DNA from: a bacterium | GTDB taxonomy: Bacteria > JAJRZV01 | Reading direction: 5' to 3' | Assembly: GCA_024275095.1 (NCBI GenBank) | Contig: JAJRZV010000069.1 | Span: forward strand, 1 to 41,456 | Length of the DNA stretch: 41,456 nt | Part shown: positions 8,410-16,972 of the stretch, piece after piece | How the letters are laid out: every line of letters begins with the position of its first letter | Position numbering within the stretch: the first letter of the stretch is position 1 | Program-made: the position numbers and the translations under genes | Notes under the pieces: generated by a model | Told to the model about the DNA's origin: nothing | The model's input: only the letters and a program-made list of their open reading frames with translations | The model's database searches: none

Positions 8410-8764
8410 AAGGGAACAGGTTGTACACGATTGGGTTGTGGAGCAGGTGGCGGCGCACCTGGGAAAGCGCTACAGGGATATCCGTGTTAACCCGGGTAAT
8501 GAAGAAAATGCTGCGGTTGAGGGAAAGTATCCAGATGTTGTCGTTGTCAGTCACGGTGTGGCGGTTGAGGTGTACGAAGTGGAAACAGAGAGTACAGTTA
8601 ACGAGGAAGAAGCAAACCAGTGGGCAGAATTTTCAAAACTTCCGGCCAAGTGTACTGTGCTCGTACCTGCTTCACTGCTCAAAAAAGCACGCGAGCTGGT
8701 ATGGGACAAGAAAATTGCTTCCCGTATCAAGGTGGCTTCATATGAACTTCTTATTAAGGGGTAG
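8393..8764 (+). CDS. Small PD-(D/E)XK-nuclease-like protein
   Basis: The protein has 123 residues. The ATG at 8393 follows AGGAGG with good spacing. The central pattern YPDVVVV ... VAVEVYEVETE, with an Asp followed after a hairpin by alternating Glu residues on a beta-strand, resembles the core of PD-(D/E)XK nuclease folds, and a predicted alpha/beta segment ends the protein. I do not recognise a named family. It overlaps the TIGR02757 gene by 17 bases and stops just before leuS, so it travels with housekeeping genes rather than with a restriction-modification set. The nuclease call is tentative. Confidence 0.7.
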   Translation: MAKRSEREQVVHDWVVEQVAAHLGKRYRDIRVNPGNEENAAVEGKYPDVVVVSHGVAVEVYEVETESTVNEEEANQWAEFSKLPAKCTVLVPASLLKKARELVWDKKIASRIKVASYELLIKG

Positions 8765-8767
8765 GGG

Positions 8768-11269
8768 ATGAAAGAGAAATTTGAATACCGCCCTGAAGAT
8801 ATTGAACAAAAGTGGCAACAGCGGTGGGATTCTGCCGGGATCTTTCATGCAGAACCTGTGTCAGAAAAGCCGTGTTTTTATTTGCTTGAGATGTTTCCAT
8901 ATCCTTCAGGGCGAATACACATGGGGCATGTGAGAAATTACTCTATCGGAGACGCTTATGCGAGATTTCTCATGATGAAAGGATACAACGTGCTCCATCC
9001 GATGGGCTGGGATGCTTTCGGGCTGCCCGCAGAAAATGCAGCTATTGCTCACGGCGAACATCCCCGGGTCTGGACGGAAAGAAATATCGAATATATGCGG
9101 GAGCAGTTGAAGTCTCTGGGATATTCCTATGACTGGCGTAGAGAATTCGCCACGTGTGATCCTGAGTATTACCGGTGGGAACAGGAATTTTTTATCAAGA
9201 TGATGGAAAAGGATCTGGTTTATCGCAAGGAGTCACTTGTAAATTTTTGTCCTGATTGTAATACCGTACTTGCCAATGAACAGGTGGAAGGTGGCTGCTG
9301 CTGGCGTTGCGGTACAGAAGTGGAATTCAGGCGTCTACCTGGATGGTTCATGCGAATTACCAGATATGCGGACGAACTCCTGGAGAGCATGGAAGAACTC
9401 AGGGAAGGATGGCCTGAGAGGGTTCTGACCATGCAGGAGCACTGGATTGGGAAAAGCGAAGGGCTGGAAGCAGAATTTCCGGTGGCGGATTCGGATTTGA
9501 AAATTCGTTTTTTTACTACACGTCCCGACACTATTTTTGGGGTGACCTTTATGGCGATGGCCCTTGAGCATCCCCTTGTGGAAGAAGTGTCCCGTGTGGG
9601 AGGGAAGGAGAAAGAAGTGCAGCGGTTTGTCTCTGAAAGCCTGAGAAAGCGGGTTTCAGGAGAAATGGACGAAGCACTGGAAAAAGAAGGTGTTTTCACC
9701 GGAGCATATTGTATCAATCCACTCACGGGTGAACGTGTGCCCATTTATGTGGCTAATTTTGTTCTTATGGAATACGGGACCGGTGCCATTATGTGTGTCC
9801 CTGCACATGACCAGAGAGACTTTGAATTTGCCAGGCGTTACAGGATTCCCATCAGGCTGGTTATCCAGCGGAAATCAGAGCCGCTGAGAGAAGATAAGCT
9901 TGAGGAGGCATGGGAGGGGGGAGGGTATCTGGTAAACTCAGGCCGGTTTAGCGGAATGGAGAGTGAAGCGGCCAAGGATGCAATTATCCGATACTGTGAA
10001 GAGAACAACATGGGCAAGCGCGCGGTAAATTATCGTCTTAAGGACTGGGGTATTTCAAGGCAGCGATACTGGGGTGCTCCTATTCCTGTCATTTATTGTG
10101 ATGATTGCGGTACGGTTCCTGTGCCCCTGGAACAGCTTCCCGTAAAACTTCCTGACAACGTGGAAATTACCGGAAAAGGCCGGTCTCCCCTGGCAGCTCA
10201 CCCTGAATTTGTTAACACCACGTGCCCTCGATGTGGAAGAGCTGCGAGAAGAGAGACGGATACCATGGACACCTTTGTGGAATCGTCCTGGTACTTTTTG
10301 AGATTTGCGTCTCTGAACAATGAAAACCGCCCATTTGATACCGATGAGGTTCACCGGTGGATGCCTGTTGACCAGTATATCGGTGGTATTGAACACGCTG
10401 TGTTACACCTCCTTTACGCAAGGTTTTTCACCAAAGTTCTCAGAGATCTCGGATATATAAATGTATCTGAGCCGTTTAAGAGGCTACTGACCCAGGGTAT
10501 GGTCATCAAGGATGGAGCTAAAATGAGCAAGTCACGTGGGAATGTTGTTGACCCCGATGACATCATTAAACGGTACGGTGCAGATACAGCTCGTGTTTTC
10601 ATCTTGTTTGCGGCTCCCCCGGAAAGGGACCTCGAATGGAGCGAGGCGGGTGTGGAGGGTGTGTACCGTTTTCTCCAGCGCGTATGGCGCGTGGTCAATG
10701 TGCTCAATGACAGGGTGCTTGGCTCTATAAACCTGGAGGAAGGCGAGGCAGGTAAGGAATTTGTAAATCTCCGCAGGACCGTGCACAAAACCATCAAGGA
10801 AGTAACAGAGGAGTTCCTCACACGGCTTCACTTTAACAAGGCGCTTTCCCATTTAATGGTATTGCTCAATGAACTCAACCGCATTGCAGAGACGCAGAAG
10901 ATTACAACTACAGGAGACAGGGAAGCAGTGCATGAAGCTGTAGAATGTTTCCTCAAGATGCTCGCTCCGTTTGCTCCGCACATTGCCGAGGAACTCTGGG
11001 AACGTACAGGAGGGAAGGGTTTTGTTTCGATAGCGGAGTGGCCGGTGTACAATGAAAGTTTGATAAAGGAGGAGGTTATAAAAATTCCTGTACAGGTTAA
11101 TGGTAAACTCAGAGGAGAGGTTGAAATACCCGTAAACGCAGGAAAAGACGAAGCATTTGAAATGGCCCGTACGGTTCCTCGGGTGCAGCGTCATTTGGAC
11201 GGGAAAGAAATTGTGAAGGTGATTTTTGTGCCTGGCAAAATACTCAATATCATTGTAAAAAGTCAATAA
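8768..11269 (+). CDS. leuS: Leucyl-tRNA synthetase
   Basis: The 833-residue class I synthetase attaches leucine to tRNA-Leu in the cytoplasm. The HIGH signature is present as HMGH at residues 51-54 (preceded by PYPSGRI), and KMSKS appears as AKMSKSRGN near residue 585. The editing (CP1) domain has TTRPDTIFG and the GTGAIM...HDQRDFEFA blocks. Zinc-type CPDC and CWRC pairs sit near 160-180, with a further CDDC/CPRC set in the second half. Length matches the bacterial LeuS family. The start follows AAGGGGTAGGG, and the Trm112-like gene follows after 12 bases. Confidence 0.98.
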   Translation: MKEKFEYRPEDIEQKWQQRWDSAGIFHAEPVSEKPCFYLLEMFPYPSGRIHMGHVRNYSIGDAYARFLMMKGYNVLHPMGWDAFGLPAENAAIAHGEHPRVWTERNIEYMREQLKSLGYSYDWRREFATCDPEYYRWEQEFFIKMMEKDLVYRKESLVNFCPDCNTVLANEQVEGGCCWRCGTEVEFRRLPGWFMRITRYADELLESMEELREGWPERVLTMQEHWIGKSEGLEAEFPVADSDLKIRFFTTRPDTIFGVTFMAMALEHPLVEEVSRVGGKEKEVQRFVSESLRKRVSGEMDEALEKEGVFTGAYCINPLTGERVPIYVANFVLMEYGTGAIMCVPAHDQRDFEFARRYRIPIRLVIQRKSEPLREDKLEEAWEGGGYLVNSGRFSGMESEAAKDAIIRYCEENNMGKRAVNYRLKDWGISRQRYWGAPIPVIYCDDCGTVPVPLEQLPVKLPDNVEITGKGRSPLAAHPEFVNTTCPRCGRAARRETDTMDTFVESSWYFLRFASLNNENRPFDTDEVHRWMPVDQYIGGIEHAVLHLLYARFFTKVLRDLGYINVSEPFKRLLTQGMVIKDGAKMSKSRGNVVDPDDIIKRYGADTARVFILFAAPPERDLEWSEAGVEGVYRFLQRVWRVVNVLNDRVLGSINLEEGEAGKEFVNLRRTVHKTIKEVTEEFLTRLHFNKALSHLMVLLNELNRIAETQKITTTGDREAVHEAVECFLKMLAPFAPHIAEELWERTGGKGFVSIAEWPVYNESLIKEEVIKIPVQVNGKLRGEVEIPVNAGKDEAFEMARTVPRVQRHLDGKEIVKVIFVPGKILNIIVKSQ

Positions 11270-11281
11270 GGGAGGTGCATT

Positions 11282-11473
11282 ATGGCTCTCGATAAAGAAC
11301 TTCTTGAAATACTCGCCTGCCCCAAATGCAAGGGGGATGTGGAGCTTGACTCGTCGGGCAAGTGGATACTGTGTAAAAAGTGCGGGATTAAGTATCCTGT
11401 AAGAGATGACATCCCGGTTATGCTGATTGAAGAAGCGGTGCCTATAGAGGAGAGAAAGGAAGGCAATGCTTGA
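11282..11473 (+). CDS. Trm112-like zinc protein (UPF0434/YcaR type)
   Basis: The 63-residue protein begins MALDKELLEILACPKC with a CPKC...CKKC four-cysteine zinc site and the family block GIKYPVRDDIPVML. Trm112-like proteins act as zinc-binding activators of methyltransferases in eukaryotes; the bacterial short form has no settled role. A strong GGGAGGTG precedes the ATG. It overlaps the next gene by 8 bases. Confidence 0.92.
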   Translation: MALDKELLEILACPKCKGDVELDSSGKWILCKKCGIKYPVRDDIPVMLIEEAVPIEERKEGNA

Positions 11474-12227
11474 GACGATTACAAACCTGCTGCAGCAACT
11501 GATTGCGGCAGCAAAAGCTGCACCCCAGACAGCATTCGAAATTGCACTTTTTTATTCTATTGTCATGTTTGCTTTTTTTGTTGCTGCTGCCATTCGGCGC
11601 TCACGCAGCGCCTTTGTTTTCGGAGTTTTGCTGGCCATTGGCATCAGCGCCGCTTTTGCCGCGGTTAAACTGATTAAAGCTCCAGCACCTGCTCCCAAGC
11701 CGCCTCCCGCTCCTGTGGTTAAATATATCAAGGTTGAAGTAAAAGCTGGAAGTGCGGATGAAGCTGTTTCACTTTTTACAGAAAAAGTGTTTGACAAGGC
11801 ATTGGGTTTGAAAAAATTAGGGTTTGCCAAGTTGCCTCCTTATCAAAGAGAGATCATTACCAACAGGCTTCTTTCTATAGCTGAAATCGTGGTTCAGGAC
11901 ACACCTGAAGGTGTGGTGGCTTCAGGGCGTGTTGAGGAGGACAAGTTGTATGCACTGCTGGCCGGTCTTGGTTATACGCGGACGGGGAGGAGGGTGTATA
12001 TTCAAATTATCAATTACAGTGATGCAGGTCTCACGGAAGGGGAAGCCGAAGCCATAGCAGAAGGAATTAAGCGTACGTCAGTGTTTTTCCTGGATAACAA
12101 GCTCTTCTCAGACGTTGAGCACCTGAAGCAGGAACTTGTGGGCATGGAAATAAAAAAGGGGCTTTCCATTGCAGATGTGACAGGAACATCTACAAGTATC
12201 AGTATCGTGCTCAAACGGGAGAAGTAA
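11466..12227 (+). CDS. Membrane-anchored protein of unknown function
   Basis: The 253-residue protein has two hydrophobic helices near residues 22-42 and 48-68, a Pro/Ala-rich linker of about 12 residues, then a soluble alpha/beta domain (about 85-253) without catalytic motifs I can identify. AAGGAAGG precedes the ATG, which lies inside the end of the Trm112-like gene. The linker suggests the C-terminal domain is held away from the inner membrane. No family is recognised, and the location between leuS and FmdB gives no functional hint. Confidence 0.75.
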   Translation: MLETITNLLQQLIAAAKAAPQTAFEIALFYSIVMFAFFVAAAIRRSRSAFVFGVLLAIGISAAFAAVKLIKAPAPAPKPPPAPVVKYIKVEVKAGSADEAVSLFTEKVFDKALGLKKLGFAKLPPYQREIITNRLLSIAEIVVQDTPEGVVASGRVEEDKLYALLAGLGYTRTGRRVYIQIINYSDAGLTEGEAEAIAEGIKRTSVFFLDNKLFSDVEHLKQELVGMEIKKGLSIADVTGTSTSISIVLKREK

Positions 12228-12232
12228 TTGCA

Positions 12233-12454
12233 ATGCCCATATACGAATTCAAATGTCCACGTTGTAACTGCGTGTTTGAGGAATTGATTACCAGCTCAGA
12301 GGAAGAGGTAAAGTGTCCTTCTTGTGGAGAAAAAGATGTGAAAAGGCAAATGAGCACATTTGGCTTCGGTGGTTCCGACGCGTCAGGTTCGGGGGGAGGT
12401 GGAAGGAATCCGTGCAGTTCTTGTGCGGCAAAAACCTGTTCAAGCTGTCGTTGA
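12233..12454 (+). CDS. FmdB-family zinc-ribbon regulatory protein
   Basis: The 73-residue protein opens with MPIYEFKCPRCNCVFEEL and a second CPSCG knuckle, the classic FmdB/CxxC_CxxC_SSSS zinc ribbon. A Gly/Ser-rich tail with CSSCAAKTCSSC follows. The name derives from a putative regulator of formamidase; the true role is unknown. The start is 5 bases after the previous stop. Its last 43 bases overlap the following lipoprotein gene in another frame. Confidence 0.93.
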   Translation: MPIYEFKCPRCNCVFEELITSSEEEVKCPSCGEKDVKRQMSTFGFGGSDASGSGGGGRNPCSSCAAKTCSSCR

Positions 12455-12870
12455 TTGTTTTTTTCTTGGTCGGGATTCAATGTGCTCCCAGGATATCGCC
12501 TGCTTTAAAGACTCAGGTTCCCGAGCCCCTGGTGGATAGAATCAATTCTCTTTTTCGTATTCTCAAAGTGCTCAGAGTTAACCATTATGAAACGAGGTCT
12601 TACATTCGTGATTTTTTCCTTAATGACCAGGACCTTGATCGTTTCGTTGTTCAAACGACGCTGAGACTAATTCAGGCCCGGGTATACGATATGCTCATCA
12701 GAGATTTCCGCATCAAAGAGGTGCGTGTTTCTGGAAGGCGTGCAGTGGTCAGGGTAGAATTTTGGGGTAGTAAACGTTTCCCTCTGTTCAAGGGGAAAAG
12801 TGAGGAGGTTCAGCAATGGGTGTTGAGAAACGGGCGGTGGTATCTCGAACCACCGCAATTCTTTCAGTAA
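12412..12870 (+). CDS. Small putative lipoprotein or exported protein
   Basis: The protein has about 152 residues from the GTG at 12412, preceded by GGAGGTGGAAGGA; an in-frame TTG at 12421 is an alternative. The N-terminus is a basic-hydrophobic leader ending VGIQC, although Gln at -1 is unusual for a lipobox, so it may simply be secreted. The mature part is alpha/beta, with paired strands and helices and WVLRNGRWYLEPPQ near the end. This resembles nuclear-transport-factor-2-like or calcium-channel-type folds that end in W(Y)L, but I do not claim a family. It overlaps FmdB by 43 bases and the LolA-like gene by 55, indicating tight translational coupling with the envelope cassette. Confidence 0.7.
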   Translation: MQFLCGKNLFKLSLIVFFLVGIQCAPRISPALKTQVPEPLVDRINSLFRILKVLRVNHYETRSYIRDFFLNDQDLDRFVVQTTLRLIQARVYDMLIRDFRIKEVRVSGRRAVVRVEFWGSKRFPLFKGKSEEVQQWVLRNGRWYLEPPQFFQ

Positions 12871-13613
12871 TTATTTTGTGTGTCTTTGTTATTCCTCTGT
12901 ATCTTAAAGCTGACGAGCGCGGTCGCGAGATCATGCAAAAGGTTCATGATCGTGAGACCCCCCAGACTGTTAAAACCCGTCTGAGAATGAGGCTTATTGA
13001 TAGACGGGGCAGAGAACGCGTCAGAGAGATTATTTCGCTGGCGAAAAAGGAAAAGGGCCTGACCAAATCCATTGCCAAATTTATAAAGCCCGATGATGTC
13101 AAAGGAACCGGTTTTCTGCAGGTGGAAGAATCGAAAGGTAAAACCGTTCAGTATCTTTATATCCCTGCGCTCAAGAAAGTACGGAGAATTCCGAAAGGAG
13201 AAAAGAGCAGTCGCTTCATGGGCTCAGATTTTACCTACGAGGACATGGAAATTCGTGAAGTGGACAAAGATGAGCATACGTTTTTGAGAGAGGAAGAGTT
13301 TGAAGGATACAAAACATACGTGATTGAGAGTGTACCCAGGGACCCGGCGTCATCGCAGTATTCAAAGGTTATCAGCTGGATCAGGGCGGATAACTACGTG
13401 CCCGTGCGAATTGATTTTTACGATAAAAAGGGTAGGCTTAAAAAGAGGCTGCTTGTGAAAGAGCTGAAACTTATAGATGGTTACTGGACAGCAACACTGA
13501 CTGAAATGGAGGATTTCCAGCGTAAACACAAGACCATTATGGAACTTCTACAGGTAAAAAATAACGAACCCATAGATGACTCGCTTTTTTCAATTAGAGC
13601 ACTGAAACAATAA
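12816..13613 (+). CDS. Outer-membrane lipoprotein-sorting (LolA-like, COG2834) protein
   Basis: The 265-residue protein has an N-terminal signal segment (hydrophobic residues about 13-31), then MQKVHDRETPQTVKTRLRM and a mostly beta LolA-like half-barrel. Diagnostic stretches include YLYIPALKKVRRIP, SSRFMGSDFTYEDM and YSKVISWIRADNYVPVRIDFYD. This subgroup usually pairs with an outer-membrane barrel and often an RND exporter, where it is thought to carry a lipid across the periplasm. Here the barrel follows immediately and no RND gene is visible. GAGGAGG precedes the ATG, which sits 55 bases inside the previous gene. Confidence 0.88.
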   Translation: MGVEKRAVVSRTTAILSVIILCVFVIPLYLKADERGREIMQKVHDRETPQTVKTRLRMRLIDRRGRERVREIISLAKKEKGLTKSIAKFIKPDDVKGTGFLQVEESKGKTVQYLYIPALKKVRRIPKGEKSSRFMGSDFTYEDMEIREVDKDEHTFLREEEFEGYKTYVIESVPRDPASSQYSKVISWIRADNYVPVRIDFYDKKGRLKKRLLVKELKLIDGYWTATLTEMEDFQRKHKTIMELLQVKNNEPIDDSLFSIRALKQ

Positions 13614-13621
13614 CAGATTTG

Positions 13622-15073
13622 ATGAAGTTTTTTTCTACTTTTTTATTTTCTCTTTGTGCTGTAGTACTCACAATGTTCCCTTTTGCTCTGCATGGTGATG
13701 AATTTGATCTCGGGATTTTCGGCCAGGAAGAAAAGGCCGTGACATTCAACCTGAAAGGCACATTTTACAGCAAGGTGGTGGCGGATTATTACAGAGACAA
13801 TCCCTACGAAGATTTTTTTGAATGGCGCAACAAACTGTTCGTAGAGGCGGATTTCAAATTACCCAAAAGGTGGGAAGCATTTGGATCAGTGAGGATAGAC
13901 TACAATGTGCTTGCATCAGAGGACAGGGGACGCGGGCAGGTGAAGTTTGATGTTTACGAGCTGTACGTTAAAAAGACCTTTGGTAATTTTGATCTTTATC
14001 TTGGTAAAACGACTGTTACGTGGGGTCTTGCAGATGTGAGTCAGCTCGACATTGTGAATCCGCGGGATTTCACGGAAGGGCCGTTTCTTGAGACCGAATT
14101 TTCAAAAGTGCCCCTGGTTATGGCCAGGCTCATTTATTATCCGGATGATTTTACAGAACTGGAAGGAGTTATCATACCCTTTTACCGTCCTGTGAAATTT
14201 GAGCTTGTAAATACTGATTGGTCCCTCATCACCCCCGAGATGCTCAGTGAGAGCGACATGCCGCAGGACCTTGGAGGTGTGGATGCACTCCGTGATGGTC
14301 GCGTAAATCCATTTGTGAAGGATTATCCTCCGGATGCTTTTTTCCCCCCCGAGCTCGGGTTCCGGTTTACACGTCGAGGCGGCAAGGTTGACTACACCGT
14401 GGTTTTATTCGCTGGATATACTGATTTTCCTTTACCCCAGTTTAATCCGGACTATGTGAGAGCCCTTGAAATCAAGAACCCTGATGCATCAGCCGAAGAG
14501 AAACTATTCGGAATAGAACTTGTGGATATGATAACCTATTCCAAGCCCATGGATGATCAGGACTTTTCTGTGTTAAAGCCCGAGTATGGTTTTTTTGCAG
14601 GAGGAGGGCTTTCTACCGACTTGAAAGGTTTCGGCGTTCGAGGAGAGATTTTTTCGAACCTTCCGGGATACTTCATTGGCCAGAACCTCGAGATAGTAAA
14701 AGAGCCGACCATAGGTTTCAACACTGGTGTGGACAAACAGTTTCTTGGGGACCACGTGTATATTAATATTTTTTATCAGGGGATTTTCGTGCCTGGAATG
14801 GATGAGGACCTTTTCCTTACAGAAAGAATCAATCATATGGCCGGAGGCATCTTGCGCCTTAAATGGGACGATTGGCACATAAGTGCAGAGGCGGGATTTA
14901 CAGTGGATTTCACATTCGGGGATTTTCTCATAGCTCCTCGCCTGTCGTATGAGGTCAGTGATGTCATCAAGGTTAACGCGGGAACTCAAATTCTCAGTGG
15001 CGACAGGGAATCGCCATTTGGATATTTTCGTGAAAACAGTGCATGGTATATTCAAATGCGATGGATACTGTGA
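13622..15073 (+). CDS. Outer-membrane beta-barrel protein (DUF1302/porin-like)
   Basis: The protein has 483 residues with a signal peptide ending near ALHGDE. The rest is alternating beta-strand sequence with the block GKTTVTWGLADVSQLDIVNP, which resembles DUF1302-type or alginate-export-like barrels. The end SAWYIQMRWIL fits a terminal strand. ATG at 13622 is chosen; a TTG directly before it is possible, and no clear ribosome binding site exists. It follows the LolA-like gene by 8 bases and overlaps the cytochrome gene by 4. Pairing with the LolA-like protein suggests lipid or hydrophobic-compound handling at the outer membrane. Pairing with the cytochrome leaves open a role in electron transfer. 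Confidence 0.82.
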   Translation: MKFFSTFLFSLCAVVLTMFPFALHGDEFDLGIFGQEEKAVTFNLKGTFYSKVVADYYRDNPYEDFFEWRNKLFVEADFKLPKRWEAFGSVRIDYNVLASEDRGRGQVKFDVYELYVKKTFGNFDLYLGKTTVTWGLADVSQLDIVNPRDFTEGPFLETEFSKVPLVMARLIYYPDDFTELEGVIIPFYRPVKFELVNTDWSLITPEMLSESDMPQDLGGVDALRDGRVNPFVKDYPPDAFFPPELGFRFTRRGGKVDYTVVLFAGYTDFPLPQFNPDYVRALEIKNPDASAEEKLFGIELVDMITYSKPMDDQDFSVLKPEYGFFAGGGLSTDLKGFGVRGEIFSNLPGYFIGQNLEIVKEPTIGFNTGVDKQFLGDHVYINIFYQGIFVPGMDEDLFLTERINHMAGGILRLKWDDWHISAEAGFTVDFTFGDFLIAPRLSYEVSDVIKVNAGTQILSGDRESPFGYFRENSAWYIQMRWIL

Positions 15074-16110
15074 AGTTAAAAATCGCGGCGAAGCAAAACA
15101 TTTTATGTGTTTTATGGCTCTCTGGTGTGTTTGTGCAGCCGCTCGTGGGCGAGGCTTTGCCGGTTGCGGAATGTAAGAATTGTCATGCCCGGGAGGTGGC
15201 TGAATGGAAGCGTTCACGTCACGTATTACAAAAGGGTCTGGAAGCTGTGATGGAGTATTCGGCTCAAAACCCTGACGAAAAGGAGTGGTGTTACAGGTGT
15301 CATTTTCCTGACTGGGAAGTGCTTGGACGGTCGAAAGGCACGAGGCGTGTTGGTTGTGTGTTTTGTCATTTTACAAAAGGATTGGCAAATGATCGCCAGT
15401 GGCCGTATGTGATTGCTACGGGGATATTTGTTTACGGGCCGGAGGGTCGTGCGGGTGGTTCGGGACATGGGTCAATAAAGGCGTCTTTTTTTAGCACATC
15501 CCGGTTTTGCAAAGGATGCCATACCTGGAAAACGCCTGCTGGTGTTTTAATTATGGGAGAAGATGATGCTTCAGGCCCCTCGAAACAGTGCCAGGATTGT
15601 CATATGAAAAGTAACGGAACTATCAGCCACACTTTTGAACCTTCAATGCGTGCGCTGGTTGTAAAAGCCTCGTGTGAATATCCTGCGGATGGTACGGTCG
15701 TGGTGACTGTAACTCTGGAGAACAAGTCCGCACATTTTTATCCTGCAGGAATCGTCCCTCCATCCCTCGAATTGACTCTCGAATATGAGGATGGGGTTAC
15801 ACATACAACCGTGGAACACCGGGCATTTGGCCGCGTTCTCTCGGATAGTGAGTATAAAATAATCAACGACCCGTCAAATGCTTTCTTCTACGCTTCAATG
15901 GTTGTGGATGATACGCGTTTAAAGCCTTTTGAAAAGAAACGACTTCACCTGAAGTATTCTCCCGGATGGAGAAAACAGGGTAAACTTCTGTTTTCTGCGG
16001 AACTTAAAGATGGAGAGGTAATTAAAGAATTGCTTTTTTCACTTATATGTCCGACTATTAAAAAGGAAGAAGGTGAGGACACCATTCCCCCACCTTCTGT
16101 GAATCATTAA
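15070..16110 (+). CDS. Pentahaem c-type cytochrome, exported
   Basis: The protein has 346 residues. Five haem-binding motifs are visible: CKNCH, CYRCH, CVFCH, CKGCH and CQDCH, all in the first 200 residues. Non-motif histidines (SRHV, GHG, SHTF) may supply distal ligands. The pattern CKNCH...EWKRSRH resembles cytochrome c554-like multihaem proteins. The last 140 residues are beta-rich without haem motifs, perhaps an Ig-like domain. The GTG at 15070 overlaps the barrel's TGA (GTGA) and starts a good signal peptide; the in-frame ATG at 15061 is an alternative. The protein should act in the periplasm or at the cell surface and needs a cytochrome maturation system not found here. Confidence 0.88.
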   Translation: MKLKIAAKQNILCVLWLSGVFVQPLVGEALPVAECKNCHAREVAEWKRSRHVLQKGLEAVMEYSAQNPDEKEWCYRCHFPDWEVLGRSKGTRRVGCVFCHFTKGLANDRQWPYVIATGIFVYGPEGRAGGSGHGSIKASFFSTSRFCKGCHTWKTPAGVLIMGEDDASGPSKQCQDCHMKSNGTISHTFEPSMRALVVKASCEYPADGTVVVTVTLENKSAHFYPAGIVPPSLELTLEYEDGVTHTTVEHRAFGRVLSDSEYKIINDPSNAFFYASMVVDDTRLKPFEKKRLHLKYSPGWRKQGKLLFSAELKDGEVIKELLFSLICPTIKKEEGEDTIPPPSVNH

Positions 16111-16124
16111 GTTAAGCCTGAACC

Positions 16125-16374
<250 letters not shown>

Positions 16375-16409
16375 CAGAATCTGCGCTTGTTTTTTGTGGC
16401 CGTTTAACA

Positions 16410-16441
16410 CTATCAGGCCCTGGTTGAAATGCCCCTGACAG
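16410..16441. repeat. Imperfect inverted repeat in the queF-ferredoxin gap
   Basis: CTATCAGG (16410-16417) faces CCTGACAG (16434-16441), forming 8 pairs with one G-T wobble in the minus-strand RNA. No T-run follows on either strand, so a terminator is not supported. It may be a regulatory stem. The rest of the 16314-16484 gap contains only the ferredoxin promoter. Confidence 0.25.
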
Positions 16442-16484
16442 GAAGGAACAAACCTTATAAAAACACGGAAGAAAAGCCTCGCTG

Positions 16485-16952
16485 TTATTTTTTTCTATTG
16501 TTATCCCGGTGTTTGCGGTTTGGTTTTTTTCGCTGATAGAAAGCACGGACCTGTGTGAATATGCCACCACGTGTTTGAAATCTGCCGACCACCTCCATTT
16601 CTTCAGGAGATGTAACGGAGACAAGATCATCGAGAATTTTGTTTACTGCCTCTTCCATATATATTCGCACCTGTCGAAAGGCGTAAAGGTAATATTTAAG
16701 GGATTTGAGTTCAATAATTTTTTTTCGGGGTATGTATCGAATGGTAATTGTGCCAAAGTCCGGAAGTTCTGAAAAAGGACACAGCGATGTAAATTCTTCT
16801 GTGGTATAGGTGACTTCTGTCCTCCCCCCGGGGTTTGTAAAATCAAGAGTTTTCAAAAGCGACGTGTCTATGTCCTCAGGAGAAAATGTTTGTCCCAGAG
16901 TTTTTTTGGCCTTTTCTTCTGTGCAGGAGGGTTTTCTATCTTCATATATCAC
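16485..16952 (-). CDS. queF: NADPH-dependent preQ0 reductase
   Basis: The 155-residue protein is the short, single-domain QueF. It reduces 7-cyano-7-deazaguanine (preQ0) to preQ1 in queuosine biosynthesis, in the cytoplasm. Visible hallmarks are EFTSLCPFSELPDFG with the catalytic cysteine, the substrate-binding ELKSLKYYLYAFR, and the closing RGGI block. GTG at 16952 is the start, with CTGGAGG upstream at good spacing. It sits 20 bases downstream of the histidine kinase gene on the same strand, probably as an operon without functional connection. The C-terminal tail is very basic (KKPNRKHRDNNRKK). Confidence 0.96.
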   Translation of the reverse strand: MIYEDRKPSCTEEKAKKTLGQTFSPEDIDTSLLKTLDFTNPGGRTEVTYTTEEFTSLCPFSELPDFGTITIRYIPRKKIIELKSLKYYLYAFRQVRIYMEEAVNKILDDLVSVTSPEEMEVVGRFQTRGGIFTQVRAFYQRKKPNRKHRDNNRKK

Positions 16953-16972
16953 CTGTGTCCTCCAGGTGTGTC

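Noticed and set aside
14573-15217. 214-codon open frame antisense to the barrel and cytochrome genes
   Set aside because: Both sense genes are supported by signal peptides and haem motifs; the antisense frame has none.
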